Assembly (NCBI GenBank): GCA_026225235.1
Contig: JAMFSK010000098.1
Coordinates: 1-64,000, forward strand
Source: Burkholderiales bacterium
Lineage (GTDB): Bacteria > Pseudomonadota > Gammaproteobacteria > Burkholderiales > Burkholderiaceae
Direction of reading: 5' to 3'
DNA length: 64,000 nt
The notes under the pieces are model-generated. The model made no database searches, was not told the origin of the DNA, and saw nothing but the letters and a program-made list of their open reading frames with translations. The position numbers and the translations under genes were made by a program. Shown here in pieces: positions 46,679 to 55,409 of the stretch; position 1 is the first letter of the stretch; each line of letters opens with the position of its first letter.

Positions 46679-46936
46679 CTATCCGGAGAATGGGGCAGGA
46701 CGGGTGGCTTCGAGTGCCGCAAGCACCCGGGCGGGATCGAGCCGATAGTGGCACAACTCGGCGCCGTCCGCGAGTAATACCGGGACAAGCTCGCCGTATT
46801 GCGCCTCGAGCGCGGGGTCGCTGTCCACATCGATGACATCGACCGGCACGCCGTAACGCTCGGCAAGCGGCGCAAGCGCCGCGCATAGCTCATCGCAAAG
46901 ATGACACCAGGCGCGGCTGTAAACCGTCAGGCGCAC
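46679..46936 (-). CDS. Glutaredoxin-like DUF836 family protein
   Basis: An 85-residue thioredoxin-fold protein with a CxxC active site (Cys11-His-Leu-Cys14 in YSRAWCHLC), the cis-Pro in LVPVLLADG, and a short C-terminal helix. Redox partner unknown. The start is GTG, directly after the mucD stop (TAA GTG), so translation is coupled to mucD. It sits between mucD and lepA in many Burkholderiales. The terminator at 46585 ends this transcript. Confidence 0.88.
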   Translation of the reverse strand: MRLTVYSRAWCHLCDELCAALAPLAERYGVPVDVIDVDSDPALEAQYGELVPVLLADGAELCHYRLDPARVLAALEATRPAPFSG

Positions 46937-48475
46937 TTATTTCGACGCGCGCGGCTTGATAGGCACGTATTGCGAATTGTCGCCACGGCGTACCAGCACC
47001 GCCACCGGCTTCGACGGATCGAGGCCCTTGACCACGGAATCGAACTGCCTGACGCCCGAAATATCGGTCTGACCAACGCGCAGGATCACGTCGCCCTTCT
47101 CGATACCGGCGCGCGCAGCAGGTCCGTCCGCAGCATCAACTTGGACACCGTGATCGAGTTTGAGCGATTTTTCGTCAGCCGACGAGATCTCGACAGCCGC
47201 AATACCCAGCGCGTTGGTGGCAGGCGCCTTCGGCTCCGGCTTCACTTCCGAATCCGCCTTGGTCGGCTTGTCCGCTTGCATCTCGGCAATCACGACGCTC
47301 AGGTCACGCGTCTGGCCTTTGCGCCAGATCGTCAGCGTTGCACGCGTGCCCGGCTTCGTGTCGCCGACCATGCGCGGCAGGTCTGTCGCCACATCCACCG
47401 GGCGTCCGTTGAACTTGAGGATGATGTCGCCTGCCTGGACGCCAGCCTTGTCAGCCGGGCCACCCGGGTCGACGCTGCCGACCATCGCACCGGCCGCCTT
47501 CGGCAAGCCGAGCGAGTCCGCCACATCCTTCGTGACCTCGCCGATCGCCACCGCTATCCGTCCGCGCGTGACCTTACCGGTCGCACGCAACTGGTCGCCG
47601 ACGCGCATCGCTTCGTCGATCGGAATCGCGAACGAGATGCCCATGAAGCCACCCGTGCGGCTGTAGATCTGGGAATTGATCCCGATCACTTCGCCCTGCA
47701 TATTGATCAGCGGACCACCCGAATTACCCGGATTCACCGCAACGTCGGTCTGGATAAACGGCAGATAGTCGCCCGTGTCGCGGCTCTTCGAGCTCACGAT
47801 ACCGGCTGTGACGGTATTTTCGAGACCAAACGGGGAACCGATCGCGACGACCCATTCGCCCACTCGAACCTTGGCCGAATCGCCGATTGTGACGGCCGGC
47901 AAGTTGGTCGCGCTGACCTTGACGATCGCAACGTCGGTCCGCTCGTCATAACCGATCAGCTTGGCCTTGAGCTCGCGCTTGTCGGTCAGCGTCACATAAA
48001 TCGTGTCGGCGTCGTCGACCACGTGAGCATTGGTCATCACGTAGCCGTCGGCCGTTAGGATGAAGCCCGACGCCACACCACTGTCCTGTTCGGAATCGCC
48101 GCCGTTGTCGCCCTGGTCACCGCTGTCCGGGGCATTGCCCTGGTCGGCGCCACTACCGCCGTCATGCGGATTTCCCGGCGCCGACTTGCCGCCACCGCCA
48201 CCACTGCCCGGCGCGCCGGGCATCGGAATGCCGAAGAAACGCCGGAAGAATTCCGACATATCGCCGTTGTCCATTCCCGGCGGCATGCCGCTCGGGTTCG
48301 AATGGACCTTGGCCGTGGTACGAATATTCACGACCGATGGGCCCACCTTGTCCACCAGGTCGGTGAAATCGGGCAGATTGGCAGCCGGCAGCGCATGCGC
48401 AACCGGCGCGGCCAACGACATAAACAGGAAAGCTGCTGCCGCGACAGAAACAGCGCGCACCGATTGGAAGCTCAT
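46937..48475 (-). CDS. mucD: DegP/MucD-family periplasmic serine protease
   Basis: Degrades or refolds misfolded envelope proteins and modulates the sigma-E response. The 512 residues have a Sec signal (AAAAFLFMSLAAPVAHA), a trypsin-like domain with triad His151 (TNAHVV), Asp181 (RTDVAIVK) and Ser252 (NPGNSGGPL), and two PDZ domains (about 305-395 and 420-505). The LA loop is expanded by a Gly/Asp/Ser-rich stretch (90-132). It follows rseB by 20 bases in the rpoE-rseA-rseB-mucD operon, as in Pseudomonas algU-mucABD. Confidence 0.95.
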   Translation of the reverse strand: MSFQSVRAVSVAAAAFLFMSLAAPVAHALPAANLPDFTDLVDKVGPSVVNIRTTAKVHSNPSGMPPGMDNGDMSEFFRRFFGIPMPGAPGSGGGGGKSAPGNPHDGGSGADQGNAPDSGDQGDNGGDSEQDSGVASGFILTADGYVMTNAHVVDDADTIYVTLTDKRELKAKLIGYDERTDVAIVKVSATNLPAVTIGDSAKVRVGEWVVAIGSPFGLENTVTAGIVSSKSRDTGDYLPFIQTDVAVNPGNSGGPLINMQGEVIGINSQIYSRTGGFMGISFAIPIDEAMRVGDQLRATGKVTRGRIAVAIGEVTKDVADSLGLPKAAGAMVGSVDPGGPADKAGVQAGDIILKFNGRPVDVATDLPRMVGDTKPGTRATLTIWRKGQTRDLSVVIAEMQADKPTKADSEVKPEPKAPATNALGIAAVEISSADEKSLKLDHGVQVDAADGPAARAGIEKGDVILRVGQTDISGVRQFDSVVKGLDPSKPVAVLVRRGDNSQYVPIKPRASK

Positions 48476-48495
48476 AAAGTGGGGTTCGCCGATGT

Positions 48496-49620
48496 TTACT
48501 TGGACGGTTTGTATTCTATGGCAGAAGCAAATTGCTGCAACGTGGCCTGCGGCACCTCACCGACCACGGTGATCCAGAAATCGCCCGATTTGCGCACGAG
48601 GATATGCGTGGCGCCACTACTCGCAATGCCTTCCTTGCGGTCGCTCTTGCCAATCGGCTCGACGAATACGGATACCGCTGAGAGCCCATCGCTATACACC
48701 GCCTGATCGACCTGGATCGGGGTCGCACCCGGTTCGCGTGCCGCCATCGGGCGGCGCAGCTCGCGGATGGCATGGAAGCCGGCCACCACCTGGGGTACCT
48801 GCCAGCCCTGCGCCGCCATGTCGACTGAATCGATCGGCGAATGCACGACATTCCAGCCCGACATGTCGCGCAACCCGTTTGCCACCGTGCGACGGTCGTA
48901 GCCCACATTGAAACTCAGCTGCGAAAACGCGATCTGCTCGAGGACCTGGCCCTTCGAGTCAAGCGTCTGAGCGCGCAGCAGGAGGCCGGTCTTCTTGTCT
49001 GACCAGAGGCGGAAGGTGAAGCGATTGTCGTCCTTCGGCACCAACTCGATCACCTGGCTGTCGAAACCGGCAACGCGATCGGCGCCAAGCGCCCGCACGT
49101 CATAGACGTCGAGCACATGGGGCACGCCACCGGCCAGCAAGGCCGGGAACGCGTATTTGTTCTCACGCTTCTCGACGATGCACAGCTTGCGATCGGGCAG
49201 GAAGGTCCAGACGTCGTCATTCTTGCGCAGCGTGCGCTGAGGCCGTCCGTCTAGCCCTTCGACGCGCTCGTATTCGTTGCCGTGATCGAGATAGTGTGTA
49301 ATGCGCGACGACTGGAAGCTGCCGCCGTGCTGATAGATGAAGGTGCCTTCGTAGGTTTCCTGCTTGGCCGCGTGATCGATCCGCGTAAGCCAGGCCTCGG
49401 CGTCAGTGTGCGAGGCAAGCGGCGCATTCGCGTCGAGCCCCGAAGCGGCGCCAGCGTCGACGCTGGCAGCGGCGTCCGACGCGTTGCCGGACGCCGTGGC
49501 AGCTGACACCGAACACACAGGCATCAGGCCGGCCACGAGCAATGCGACGGTAAACAGCGAAACGGCCGCTACCCGCAGCCGCTTCGTTTCAAACTGGCCG
49601 ACCGCATGGGTACAACGCAT
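48496..49620 (-). CDS. rseB: Sigma-E regulatory protein RseB/MucB
   Basis: Periplasmic protein that binds the anti-sigma factor RseA and shields it from DegS cleavage until envelope stress. The 374 residues have a signal peptide (LFTVALLVAGLMPVCSVSAA), an Ala/Ser-rich linker (42-70), the LolA-like large domain (AKQETYEGTFIYQHGG, LDGRPQRTLRKND) and the small C-terminal domain (ILVRKSGDFWITVVGEVP). The ATG overlaps the rseA stop as TAATG. A hydrophilic lead of 15 residues before the signal is longer than usual. Confidence 0.94.
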   Translation of the reverse strand: MRCTHAVGQFETKRLRVAAVSLFTVALLVAGLMPVCSVSAATASGNASDAAASVDAGAASGLDANAPLASHTDAEAWLTRIDHAAKQETYEGTFIYQHGGSFQSSRITHYLDHGNEYERVEGLDGRPQRTLRKNDDVWTFLPDRKLCIVEKRENKYAFPALLAGGVPHVLDVYDVRALGADRVAGFDSQVIELVPKDDNRFTFRLWSDKKTGLLLRAQTLDSKGQVLEQIAFSQLSFNVGYDRRTVANGLRDMSGWNVVHSPIDSVDMAAQGWQVPQVVAGFHAIRELRRPMAAREPGATPIQVDQAVYSDGLSAVSVFVEPIGKSDRKEGIASSGATHILVRKSGDFWITVVGEVPQATLQQFASAIEYKPSK

Positions 49621-50291
49621 TAATTCGCGCCCGCCGAATACAGTGCCGAGCGCACATAGGGCGAACCGGTATCGCCGGGATGGGAAGCGAACTGCATATG
49701 CGCTTCGAGGTATTGATCCAGCGCCGCGTCGCGAATCACGTTCGCCTGCGCCGGTGCCGGTACGGCGACCGCCGCGACCTGACGCACATCGGGGTTCGGT
49801 GCACCGCCTGCGGCGCTCAGGGTAGCCGGCGAGACACCCGCCATGCCCGGGTTGCCCAGATGCTGGAGCTGCGGCAGCACGACCCAGCTCAATACGGCAG
49901 CGGCGGCGGCAACAGCGAAGGCCGGCGCAATCCGGCGACGAGCGCCATGGGCTGCGGCAACCACCGGCGGGACAATCTCGCGATTTGAGGTACTGGTAGC
50001 CACCGTTCCCGCCAGCGTAGCGGCGTGCGGCGCGGGAGCGAGCAGATGAGGTTCATCGGCAAGACGGGCCGAAAAACGCGCCATAAAACCCGATTCCGCC
50101 CCTGCGTGCTCAGCCAGATCGTCTGAACGCAGGACATCGCCGACCAAATGATAGGTCGACCAGGTCATCCGGTCCTGTGCGTCGAGCTCAAAAATAAACT
50201 GATCGACTTCCGTCATCGATTGGCTATCGATGATCGCCGAGACCCGTTCTGCGCGGGAACCGGCTTGCGTGTGCGTCGAAACTGACCCCAT
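49620..50291 (-). CDS. rseA: Anti-sigma-E factor RseA/MucA
   Basis: Inner-membrane protein that holds RpoE inactive until regulated proteolysis. The cytoplasmic RseA_N domain is at about 10-85 (ERVSAIIDSQSMTEVDQFIF, DRMTWSTYHLVGDVLR); a TM helix follows (FAVAAAAAVLSWVVLPQL near 120-138), then a periplasmic tail. The ATG at 50291 is chosen because GGGGAG lies 4 bases upstream and MGSVS is the usual family start; ATGs at 50306, 50303 and 50348 are in frame. It lies 87 bases after rpoE and overlaps rseB. Confidence 0.92.
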   Translation of the reverse strand: MGSVSTHTQAGSRAERVSAIIDSQSMTEVDQFIFELDAQDRMTWSTYHLVGDVLRSDDLAEHAGAESGFMARFSARLADEPHLLAPAPHAATLAGTVATSTSNREIVPPVVAAAHGARRRIAPAFAVAAAAAVLSWVVLPQLQHLGNPGMAGVSPATLSAAGGAPNPDVRQVAAVAVPAPAQANVIRDAALDQYLEAHMQFASHPGDTGSPYVRSALYSAGAN

Positions 50292-50378
50292 GGTGCTCCC
50301 CATCATTAAAACCACCCTGAACTTGCGAGTATCGCTATCCGGCAGCACCTGCGTGTCCGGATCCTGTACGCCGGCGGA

Positions 50379-50978
50379 CTACCAGCGCTTGCCTTCCGGC
50401 GTGTCGAGCAAGGGCCGCAACTTGGTTGCAATCGCTTCGCGTGCCCGGAAAATGCGAGAGCGGACGGTGCCTATCGGGCAACCCATCACTTCCGCAATTT
50501 CCTCATAACTCAGCCCTTCAATCTCACGCAGCGTGATCGCCGTGCGCAATTCCTCGGGCAAAGTCGCCATCGCCGCATTGACAGTCTCGGCGATCTGCTT
50601 GCTCATCAACATCGATTCTGGCGTGTTGATATCCCTTAGTTGGTCTGCCTCAGCAAAAGTTTCAGCCTCTTCAGCATCCGCTTCGGTCGAAGTGGGCGCC
50701 CTGCGGCCCTGGGTCGCCAGGTAGTTCTTCGCCGTGTTGACGGCAATCCGGTAGAGCCAGGTGTAAAAAGCCGATTCACCGCGAAATTGCGGCAGCGCGC
50801 GATAGGCCTTGATGAAGGCATCCTGGGCGACATCTTCCACCTCGGCCGGGTCGCGGACAAGGCGTGAAATCAGGCGGATGATTTTCCGTTGATATTTCGC
50901 GACAAGCAGCTCAAACGCCGCCTTGTCGCCTTTTTGCACACGTTCGACCAGAACCTGGTCGATTTCCTTTTCGCTCAC
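50379..50978 (-). CDS. rpoE: RNA polymerase extracytoplasmic sigma factor RpoE (AlgU)
   Basis: Directs the envelope-stress regulon. The 199-residue ECF sigma has region 2 (FELLVAKYQRKIIRLISRLV, then EDVAQDAFIKAYRALPQFRG and FYTWLYRIAVNTAKNYL) and region 4 with HTH (LREIEGLSYEEIAEVMGCPI, GTVRSRIFRAREA). It heads the rpoE-rseA-rseB-mucD operon. A TACAAT sits about 47 bases upstream of the ATG on the minus strand without a good -35; an autoregulated sigma-E-type promoter was not recognised with certainty. Confidence 0.97.
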   Translation of the reverse strand: MSEKEIDQVLVERVQKGDKAAFELLVAKYQRKIIRLISRLVRDPAEVEDVAQDAFIKAYRALPQFRGESAFYTWLYRIAVNTAKNYLATQGRRAPTSTEADAEEAETFAEADQLRDINTPESMLMSKQIAETVNAAMATLPEELRTAITLREIEGLSYEEIAEVMGCPIGTVRSRIFRAREAIATKLRPLLDTPEGKRW

Positions 50979-51051
50979 CTGTGGGTCCGCTCGCTTGAGT
51001 ACTGCTGACGGGATAACAGGGCATTGTAATGTCGCCCGCTCGCGCTCGTCG

Positions 51052-51495
51052 TCACGGCCGTCTGCCTGGGGTACGTGGCACCCGGACCGCCAGTGCGCGG
51101 AATGTCTCGGGGGTCAGGGCGCCGGCCGACAGCAGCCACGCCTGTCGCCGATGTCGCTTGGGCAACATCCGCCACAGCCGGCCACTCGCCCCGGCATGCA
51201 CGCTGAGCGACACCCACAAGCCGCCCACCCGTACCGCCGCCGTCACCTGCCCCCTTCCCTTCCCTGCCTTCCCGCGCGATCCAGCCATCTGAGCGAGCCA
51301 TCCTCGGCAAGCCAGATGCCACGCGGGCACTTGCGCGCCTGACGCCACGCGCATGCCACCAGCCCCCCCGCAGCATCGAGCCGCCGCCCCACCAGCGAGC
51401 GGGCCGGCGACGGCGGACATCGCCGCGTACATGGCAATCATGCACGCGACAATAAAACGGCAGAGCAATACAGTCGGCCGTGTGCAGACACGCAC
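51052..51495 (-). pseudogene. YgfX-like small membrane protein, apparently frame-disrupted
   Basis: One frame is open over the whole span, but its middle reads poorly. Coherent sequence seems to switch frame: N-terminal TM-like VLLCRFIVACMIAMYAAMSA in the main frame, then AAGGLVACAWRQARKCPRGI and WLAEDGSLRWLDRAG in a second frame from about 51370 to 51260, then VTAAVRVGGLWVSLSVHAG and RRQAWLLSAGALTPETFRAL back in the main frame. The first switch falls at a 7-G run, the second near a G-rich tract, as expected for two compensating single-base indels. Pattern and position (fabF-ygfX-rpoE) suggest a YgfX/CptA-like protein. Real decay and sequencing error cannot be told apart here. Confidence 0.5.
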
Positions 51496-51544
51496 ATAGA
51501 CTCGCAGGTGGGTCGCCCGCGCATCCGTTAAAACCTACATCCAC

Positions 51545-52783
51545 TCAGAGGCGTTTGAAGACGAGCGTGCCATTAGTCCCGCCAAAGCCGAATGAGTTCG
51601 ACATCGCGTACTCTATTTTTATGTCGCGGGCGATGTTGGCGCAGTAGTCGAGGTCGCAGTCCGGATCCTGGTTGAAAATATTGATCGTCGGCGGCGAAAT
51701 CTGATTCTTCACGGCGAGCACCGAATAGACTGACTCGATCCCCCCCGCGGCGCCCAACAAGTGACCCGTCATCGACTTGGTCGAGTTGACGACGGTCGAC
51801 TTGGCGTGATCGCCCAGCGCGCGCTTGATCGCGACGGTCTCGGCAACGTCACCGAGGCCGGTCGAGGTCCCGTGAGCGTTCACATAGTCGATCGCTTCAG
51901 GGTTGATGCCTGCATCCTTCATCGCGAGGATCATGCAGCGGCGCGCGCCGTCACCATCTTCGCAGGGTGCGGTCATATGGTATGCATCGCTGCTGCGGCC
52001 ATAGCCGACGATTTCGCAGTAGATGTTCGCACCACGCGCCTTCGCGTGTTCGTATTCTTCGATCACCAATACGCCGGAACCTTCACCGAGCACGAAACCA
52101 TCTCGGTCCTTGTCCCACGGCCGGCTTGCGGTGGCCGGATCGTCGTTGCGCTGGGACAGCGCACGTGGCGCGGCGAAGCCGCCAATACCGAGTGGCGAGA
52201 CCGTGGCTTCAGCGCCGCCGGCAATCATCACATCGGCTTCATCGTGCTGGATCATCCGCATCGCTTCGCCGATCGAATGGGTACCGGTCGTGCATGCCGT
52301 TACGATGGCAAGGTTCGGGCCCTTGAGACCGAACTTGATCGACAGATGCCCCGAGATCATGTTGATGATCGAGGCCGGCACGAAGAACGGTGAAATCCGG
52401 CGCGGGCCGCGATTCAGGTACTCGGTCTGCGTGTTTTCGATCATCGGCAAGCCGCCGATGCCCGAACCCACGATCACGCCGATGCGTTCGGCGTTGTCCT
52501 CAGTGACCGTCAGGCCGCTGTCCTTGAACGCCTGGATCCCCGCGGCAAGGCCGTAGTGGATAAAGCTGTCCATATGGCGAGCTTCCTTCGCCGGCATATA
52601 TTGCTCGACGTCGAAACCCTTCACTTCACCTGCGAAGCGAGTCGAGAAGTTCGTTGCATCGAACTTCGTGATAGTGGCGATACCGGACTTGCCGGCAACC
52701 AGATTGGCCCAGCCGTCGGCAACAGTGTTGCCAACCGGCGAGATATGCCCAAGACCTGTAACGACAACGCGACGACGGCTCAC
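51545..52783 (-). CDS. fabF: 3-oxoacyl-[acyl-carrier-protein] synthase II
   Basis: Elongating condensing enzyme of type II fatty acid synthesis, also needed for cis-vaccenate and temperature adaptation. The 412-residue thiolase-fold protein has the active Cys164 in VTACTTGTHS, His in YVNAHGTSTGLGD (near 304) and His in KSMTGHLLGAAGG (near 341), and the C-terminal NSFGFGGTNGTLVF. Last gene of the plsX-fabHDG-acpP-fabF cluster, separated from acpP by a strong hairpin. Confidence 0.98.
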   Translation of the reverse strand: MSRRRVVVTGLGHISPVGNTVADGWANLVAGKSGIATITKFDATNFSTRFAGEVKGFDVEQYMPAKEARHMDSFIHYGLAAGIQAFKDSGLTVTEDNAERIGVIVGSGIGGLPMIENTQTEYLNRGPRRISPFFVPASIINMISGHLSIKFGLKGPNLAIVTACTTGTHSIGEAMRMIQHDEADVMIAGGAEATVSPLGIGGFAAPRALSQRNDDPATASRPWDKDRDGFVLGEGSGVLVIEEYEHAKARGANIYCEIVGYGRSSDAYHMTAPCEDGDGARRCMILAMKDAGINPEAIDYVNAHGTSTGLGDVAETVAIKRALGDHAKSTVVNSTKSMTGHLLGAAGGIESVYSVLAVKNQISPPTINIFNQDPDCDLDYCANIARDIKIEYAMSNSFGFGGTNGTLVFKRL

Positions 52784-52808
52784 GATTGCCCCTTTGCGCT
52801 TGCTTTAA

Positions 52809-52859
52809 CAAAACAAAAGCCACAGCGGCTACAGAGACGAACTCTGCAAGCCCTGTGGC
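52809..52859 (-). terminator. Terminator/attenuator between acpP and fabF
   Basis: On the minus strand GCCACAG pairs with CTGTGGC, with an inner helix GGCTTGCAGAG / CTCTGTAGCC, followed by TTTTGTTTTG. It lies 56 bases after acpP and 26 bases before the fabF ATG. Confidence 0.75.
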
Positions 52860-52915
52860 CCATCAATCCTGACCGACGGAAATTCCGAACGGTACGTTCG
52901 CCCCAAGAGGTGAAC

Positions 52916-53155
52916 TCAAGCCTTCACGTGGGCGCGAGCGTAATCGATCGCTTGCTGCACCGTCGTGATCTTTTCTGCTTCCTCGTCCGGGATTTCCATG
53001 CCGAACTCGTCTTCCAGGGCCATCACGAGTTCGACCGTGTCCAGCGAGTCGGCACCGAGATCGTTGACGAACGATGCATCGCTCTTGATTTCGGCTTCAG
53101 CCACGCCGAGTTGTTCGGCGACGATCTTCTTGACGCGCTGTTCAATATTGTCCAT
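52916..53155 (-). CDS. acpP: Acyl carrier protein
   Basis: Carries acyl intermediates on a 4'-phosphopantetheine arm. The 79-residue acidic protein has the attachment Ser37 in [18 protein letters not shown]. It lies between fabG and fabF and is the substrate of AcpS encoded at 39502 in this window. Expression is probably higher than fabF because of the terminator just downstream. Confidence 0.99.
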   Translation of the reverse strand: MDNIEQRVKKIVAEQLGVAEAEIKSDASFVNDLGADSLDTVELVMALEDEFGMEIPDEEAEKITTVQQAIDYARAHVKA

Positions 53156-53293
53156 TCACCCCTCCGGGAAATAAGTTCAGAAAAACAAGTGGGCGCATTT
53201 TAGCAGGTTTGCCCCGCAAAAAAGTACCGTGCAACCCTTGGTGATACGCCCGCCGGCCCCTTGCGCGCTCCGACTGGAGACGTGCAGCCGGCG

Positions 53294-54043
53294 TCAACTC
53301 ATAAACATGCCGCCATTTACGTGCAGGGTCGTGCCCGTGATGTAGCCCGCCTGCGGTGATGCGAGGAACGCGACCGCATGCGCAATATCGTCCGTGCTGC
53401 CGAGTCGGCCCAGCGGAATCTGCGCCTTCAGCGCAGTCTGCTGTTCCTCCGGCAGCACCTTGGTCATGTCGGTATCGATGAAGCCCGGCGCGACGCAGTT
53501 TACCGTAATGTTGCGGCTGCCAATTTCACGGGCCAGCGCGCGGGTCATCCCGGCCACGCCAGCTTTCGCCGCCGCGTAGTTGACCTGACCCGGATTGCCC
53601 GTCGAACCGACCACCGATGTCACGTTGATGATGCGACCGCCGCGCGCCTTCATCATCGGACGCAGCACCGCGCGCGAGAGCCGGAAAACCGAGCGCAGGT
53701 TGGTGTCGATCACCGCGTCCCAGTCTTCGTCCTTCATCCGCATCGCGAGCTGATCCTGCGTGATACCGGCATTGTTGACCAGCACGTTCAGGCCGCCAAA
53801 TTCCTTGACGATCGACTCGATCAGCCCATCCGCGGCCGTCGCGTCGTTGACGTTGAGCACCACACCGCGACCACTCAGCCCTGCCGCGGCGAACGCTTCG
53901 CTGATGGCTGCCGCGCCGGCTTCGCTGGTGGCAGTGCCGATCACCGTGGCACCCGCTCCCGCGAGCGTCGTCGCGATTGCACGGCCGATCCCGCGCGAGG
54001 CGCCGGTCACCAGGGCAATCTGTTTGTCGAGAGTCTTTTCCAT
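53294..54043 (-). CDS. fabG: 3-oxoacyl-[acyl-carrier-protein] reductase
   Basis: NADPH-dependent reduction of 3-oxoacyl-ACP. The start at 54043 (MEKTLDKQIALVTGASRG) gives 249 residues, normal for FabG; 13 further in-frame residues upstream have no family likeness. The SDR fold has the cofactor motif GASRGIGRA, NNAGIT, the catalytic Ser in INVTSVVGSTGN and Tyr/Lys in VNYAAAKAG, and the C-terminal TGTTLHVNGGMFM. Followed by acpP after 138 bases. Confidence 0.98.
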   Translation of the reverse strand: MEKTLDKQIALVTGASRGIGRAIATTLAGAGATVIGTATSEAGAAAISEAFAAAGLSGRGVVLNVNDATAADGLIESIVKEFGGLNVLVNNAGITQDQLAMRMKDEDWDAVIDTNLRSVFRLSRAVLRPMMKARGGRIINVTSVVGSTGNPGQVNYAAAKAGVAGMTRALAREIGSRNITVNCVAPGFIDTDMTKVLPEEQQTALKAQIPLGRLGSTDDIAHAVAFLASPQAGYITGTTLHVNGGMFMS

Positions 54044-54148
54044 GATCGTAGCGTTTCCGTCTTTCTTGCGCGACCCGGCCAAATGGCCGGTGCCGTGCCG
54101 GGTCTTATCCAGTGCAGCTTCGGGCGCGCGGCCCAGCCGCGCCAGCCC

Positions 54149-55084
54149 TTACTGCGCCTGCTGGAGGGTCTTGAGCATGTCTTCGAGCGAAGCCGGATCG
54201 AACACCGAACCGTTGACGAGGCTACCGTCGATGCGCTTGGTCAGGCCCGCCAGCACCTTGCCCGGCCCGCATTCGATCACGTGCTGGGTATCCTGCGCAA
54301 TGCGCTTCACGCATTCGACCCAGCGCACCGAGCCGGCGGCCTGGCGCACCAGTGCATCCTTGATCGCAGCCGGGTCACTCACGACGGCGACGTCGATATT
54401 GTTGACCACCGGGATGACGGGCGCGTGGATATCGACGGTCGCGAGGTAATCGCGCAGACGATCGGAGGCAGGCTTGAGCAGCGACGAGTGGAACGGCGCG
54501 GACACCGACAACGGCAGCGCGCGCTTGGCGCCCGCGGCCTTGGCGAGTTCGCACGCCTTCTCGATTCCGGCTTTGAGACCCGCAATCACGACTTGCGACG
54601 GCGCATTGAAATTGACGGCTTCGACGATGCCGACTGCCGAGGCTTCGGCACAGACGGCACGCACCACATCGTCATCGAGCCCGAGGATGGCCGCCATGCC
54701 GCCCGTGCCGACCGGCACGGCTTCCTGCATGGCCTGCGCGCGAAAGCGCACCAGCGGCACCGCATCGCTGAAATCGAGCGCACCCGCCCCCACCAGCGCG
54801 GTGTATTCACCCAGGCTATGGCCCGCCACGATCGTCGGAGCCGGGCCGCCCGCTGCACGCCAGGCGCGATAGATTGCATACGCCGCGATCAGCATGACCG
54901 GCTGCGTGTTGGTGGTCAGGTTGAGCTCTTCAGCCGGGCCGTCGGCGATCAGGCGGCCGATATCCTGGCCCAGCGCGTCGGATGCTTCCTGCACGGTTTC
55001 CTGCACAACAGGCACGTCGGCGAATGCGTTGAGCATGCCGACAGCCTGCGATCCTTGTCCGGGAAATACAAACGCGAACTTCAT
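54149..55084 (-). CDS. fabD: Malonyl-CoA:ACP transacylase
   Basis: Loads malonyl groups onto ACP. The start at 55084 (MKFAFVFPGQGSQAVGML, AGGGG-type ribosome site 6 bases upstream) gives 311 residues with the nucleophile Ser90 in VAGHSLGEYTALV, the active Arg region FRAQAMQEAV and His in PFHSSLL. Upstream in-frame sequence to 55177 is intergenic and not conserved. Confidence 0.98.
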   Translation of the reverse strand: MKFAFVFPGQGSQAVGMLNAFADVPVVQETVQEASDALGQDIGRLIADGPAEELNLTTNTQPVMLIAAYAIYRAWRAAGGPAPTIVAGHSLGEYTALVGAGALDFSDAVPLVRFRAQAMQEAVPVGTGGMAAILGLDDDVVRAVCAEASAVGIVEAVNFNAPSQVVIAGLKAGIEKACELAKAAGAKRALPLSVSAPFHSSLLKPASDRLRDYLATVDIHAPVIPVVNNIDVAVVSDPAAIKDALVRQAAGSVRWVECVKRIAQDTQHVIECGPGKVLAGLTKRIDGSLVNGSVFDPASLEDMLKTLQQAQ

Positions 55085-55409
55085 GGCGTCCCCTTCTATG
55101 TTCTGTTCAGGCAAATACGGAATTGGGTCAGTGCGGCGCCGTGCGATGCGGCTGACAGCGGCAAGGGCGGCGCTCACCTCGGCTTTGAAACCCCGGCCGC
55201 ACCAGATGCCGGCCTACGGGCGAGTCAGTGGCAACCCCATGATCGCTGCTGAAGGATCCGGTGCCGCCCCCCCCAAGGCACACCTGCATCGGTCCGGCAG
55301 CGCCCCTCAGGGAAGAGCCGGGCTCGCGTCGGCTCCGAGAGCCGCCCAGAAGGCCGACCTAAGAGCCAACTCAACGATCTAGCTCAGCGATCCGACTCAA
55401 GAAGCGGGC
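55085..55409. other. Long gap inside the fab operon, no gene found
   Basis: The 325 bases between fabH and fabD hold no supported gene on either strand and no clear terminator or promoter. The part next to fabH is rich in GAG/CTC-type short dyads (GAGCC, CTCAG); an 8-C run is at about 55267-55274. It is long for an intra-operon gap. Confidence 0.5.

Noticed and set aside
53378-55252. Open frame of 624 codons on the plus strand
   Set aside because: Antisense to fabG and fabD; composition (Arg, His, Asp) is that of a complementary-strand shadow.
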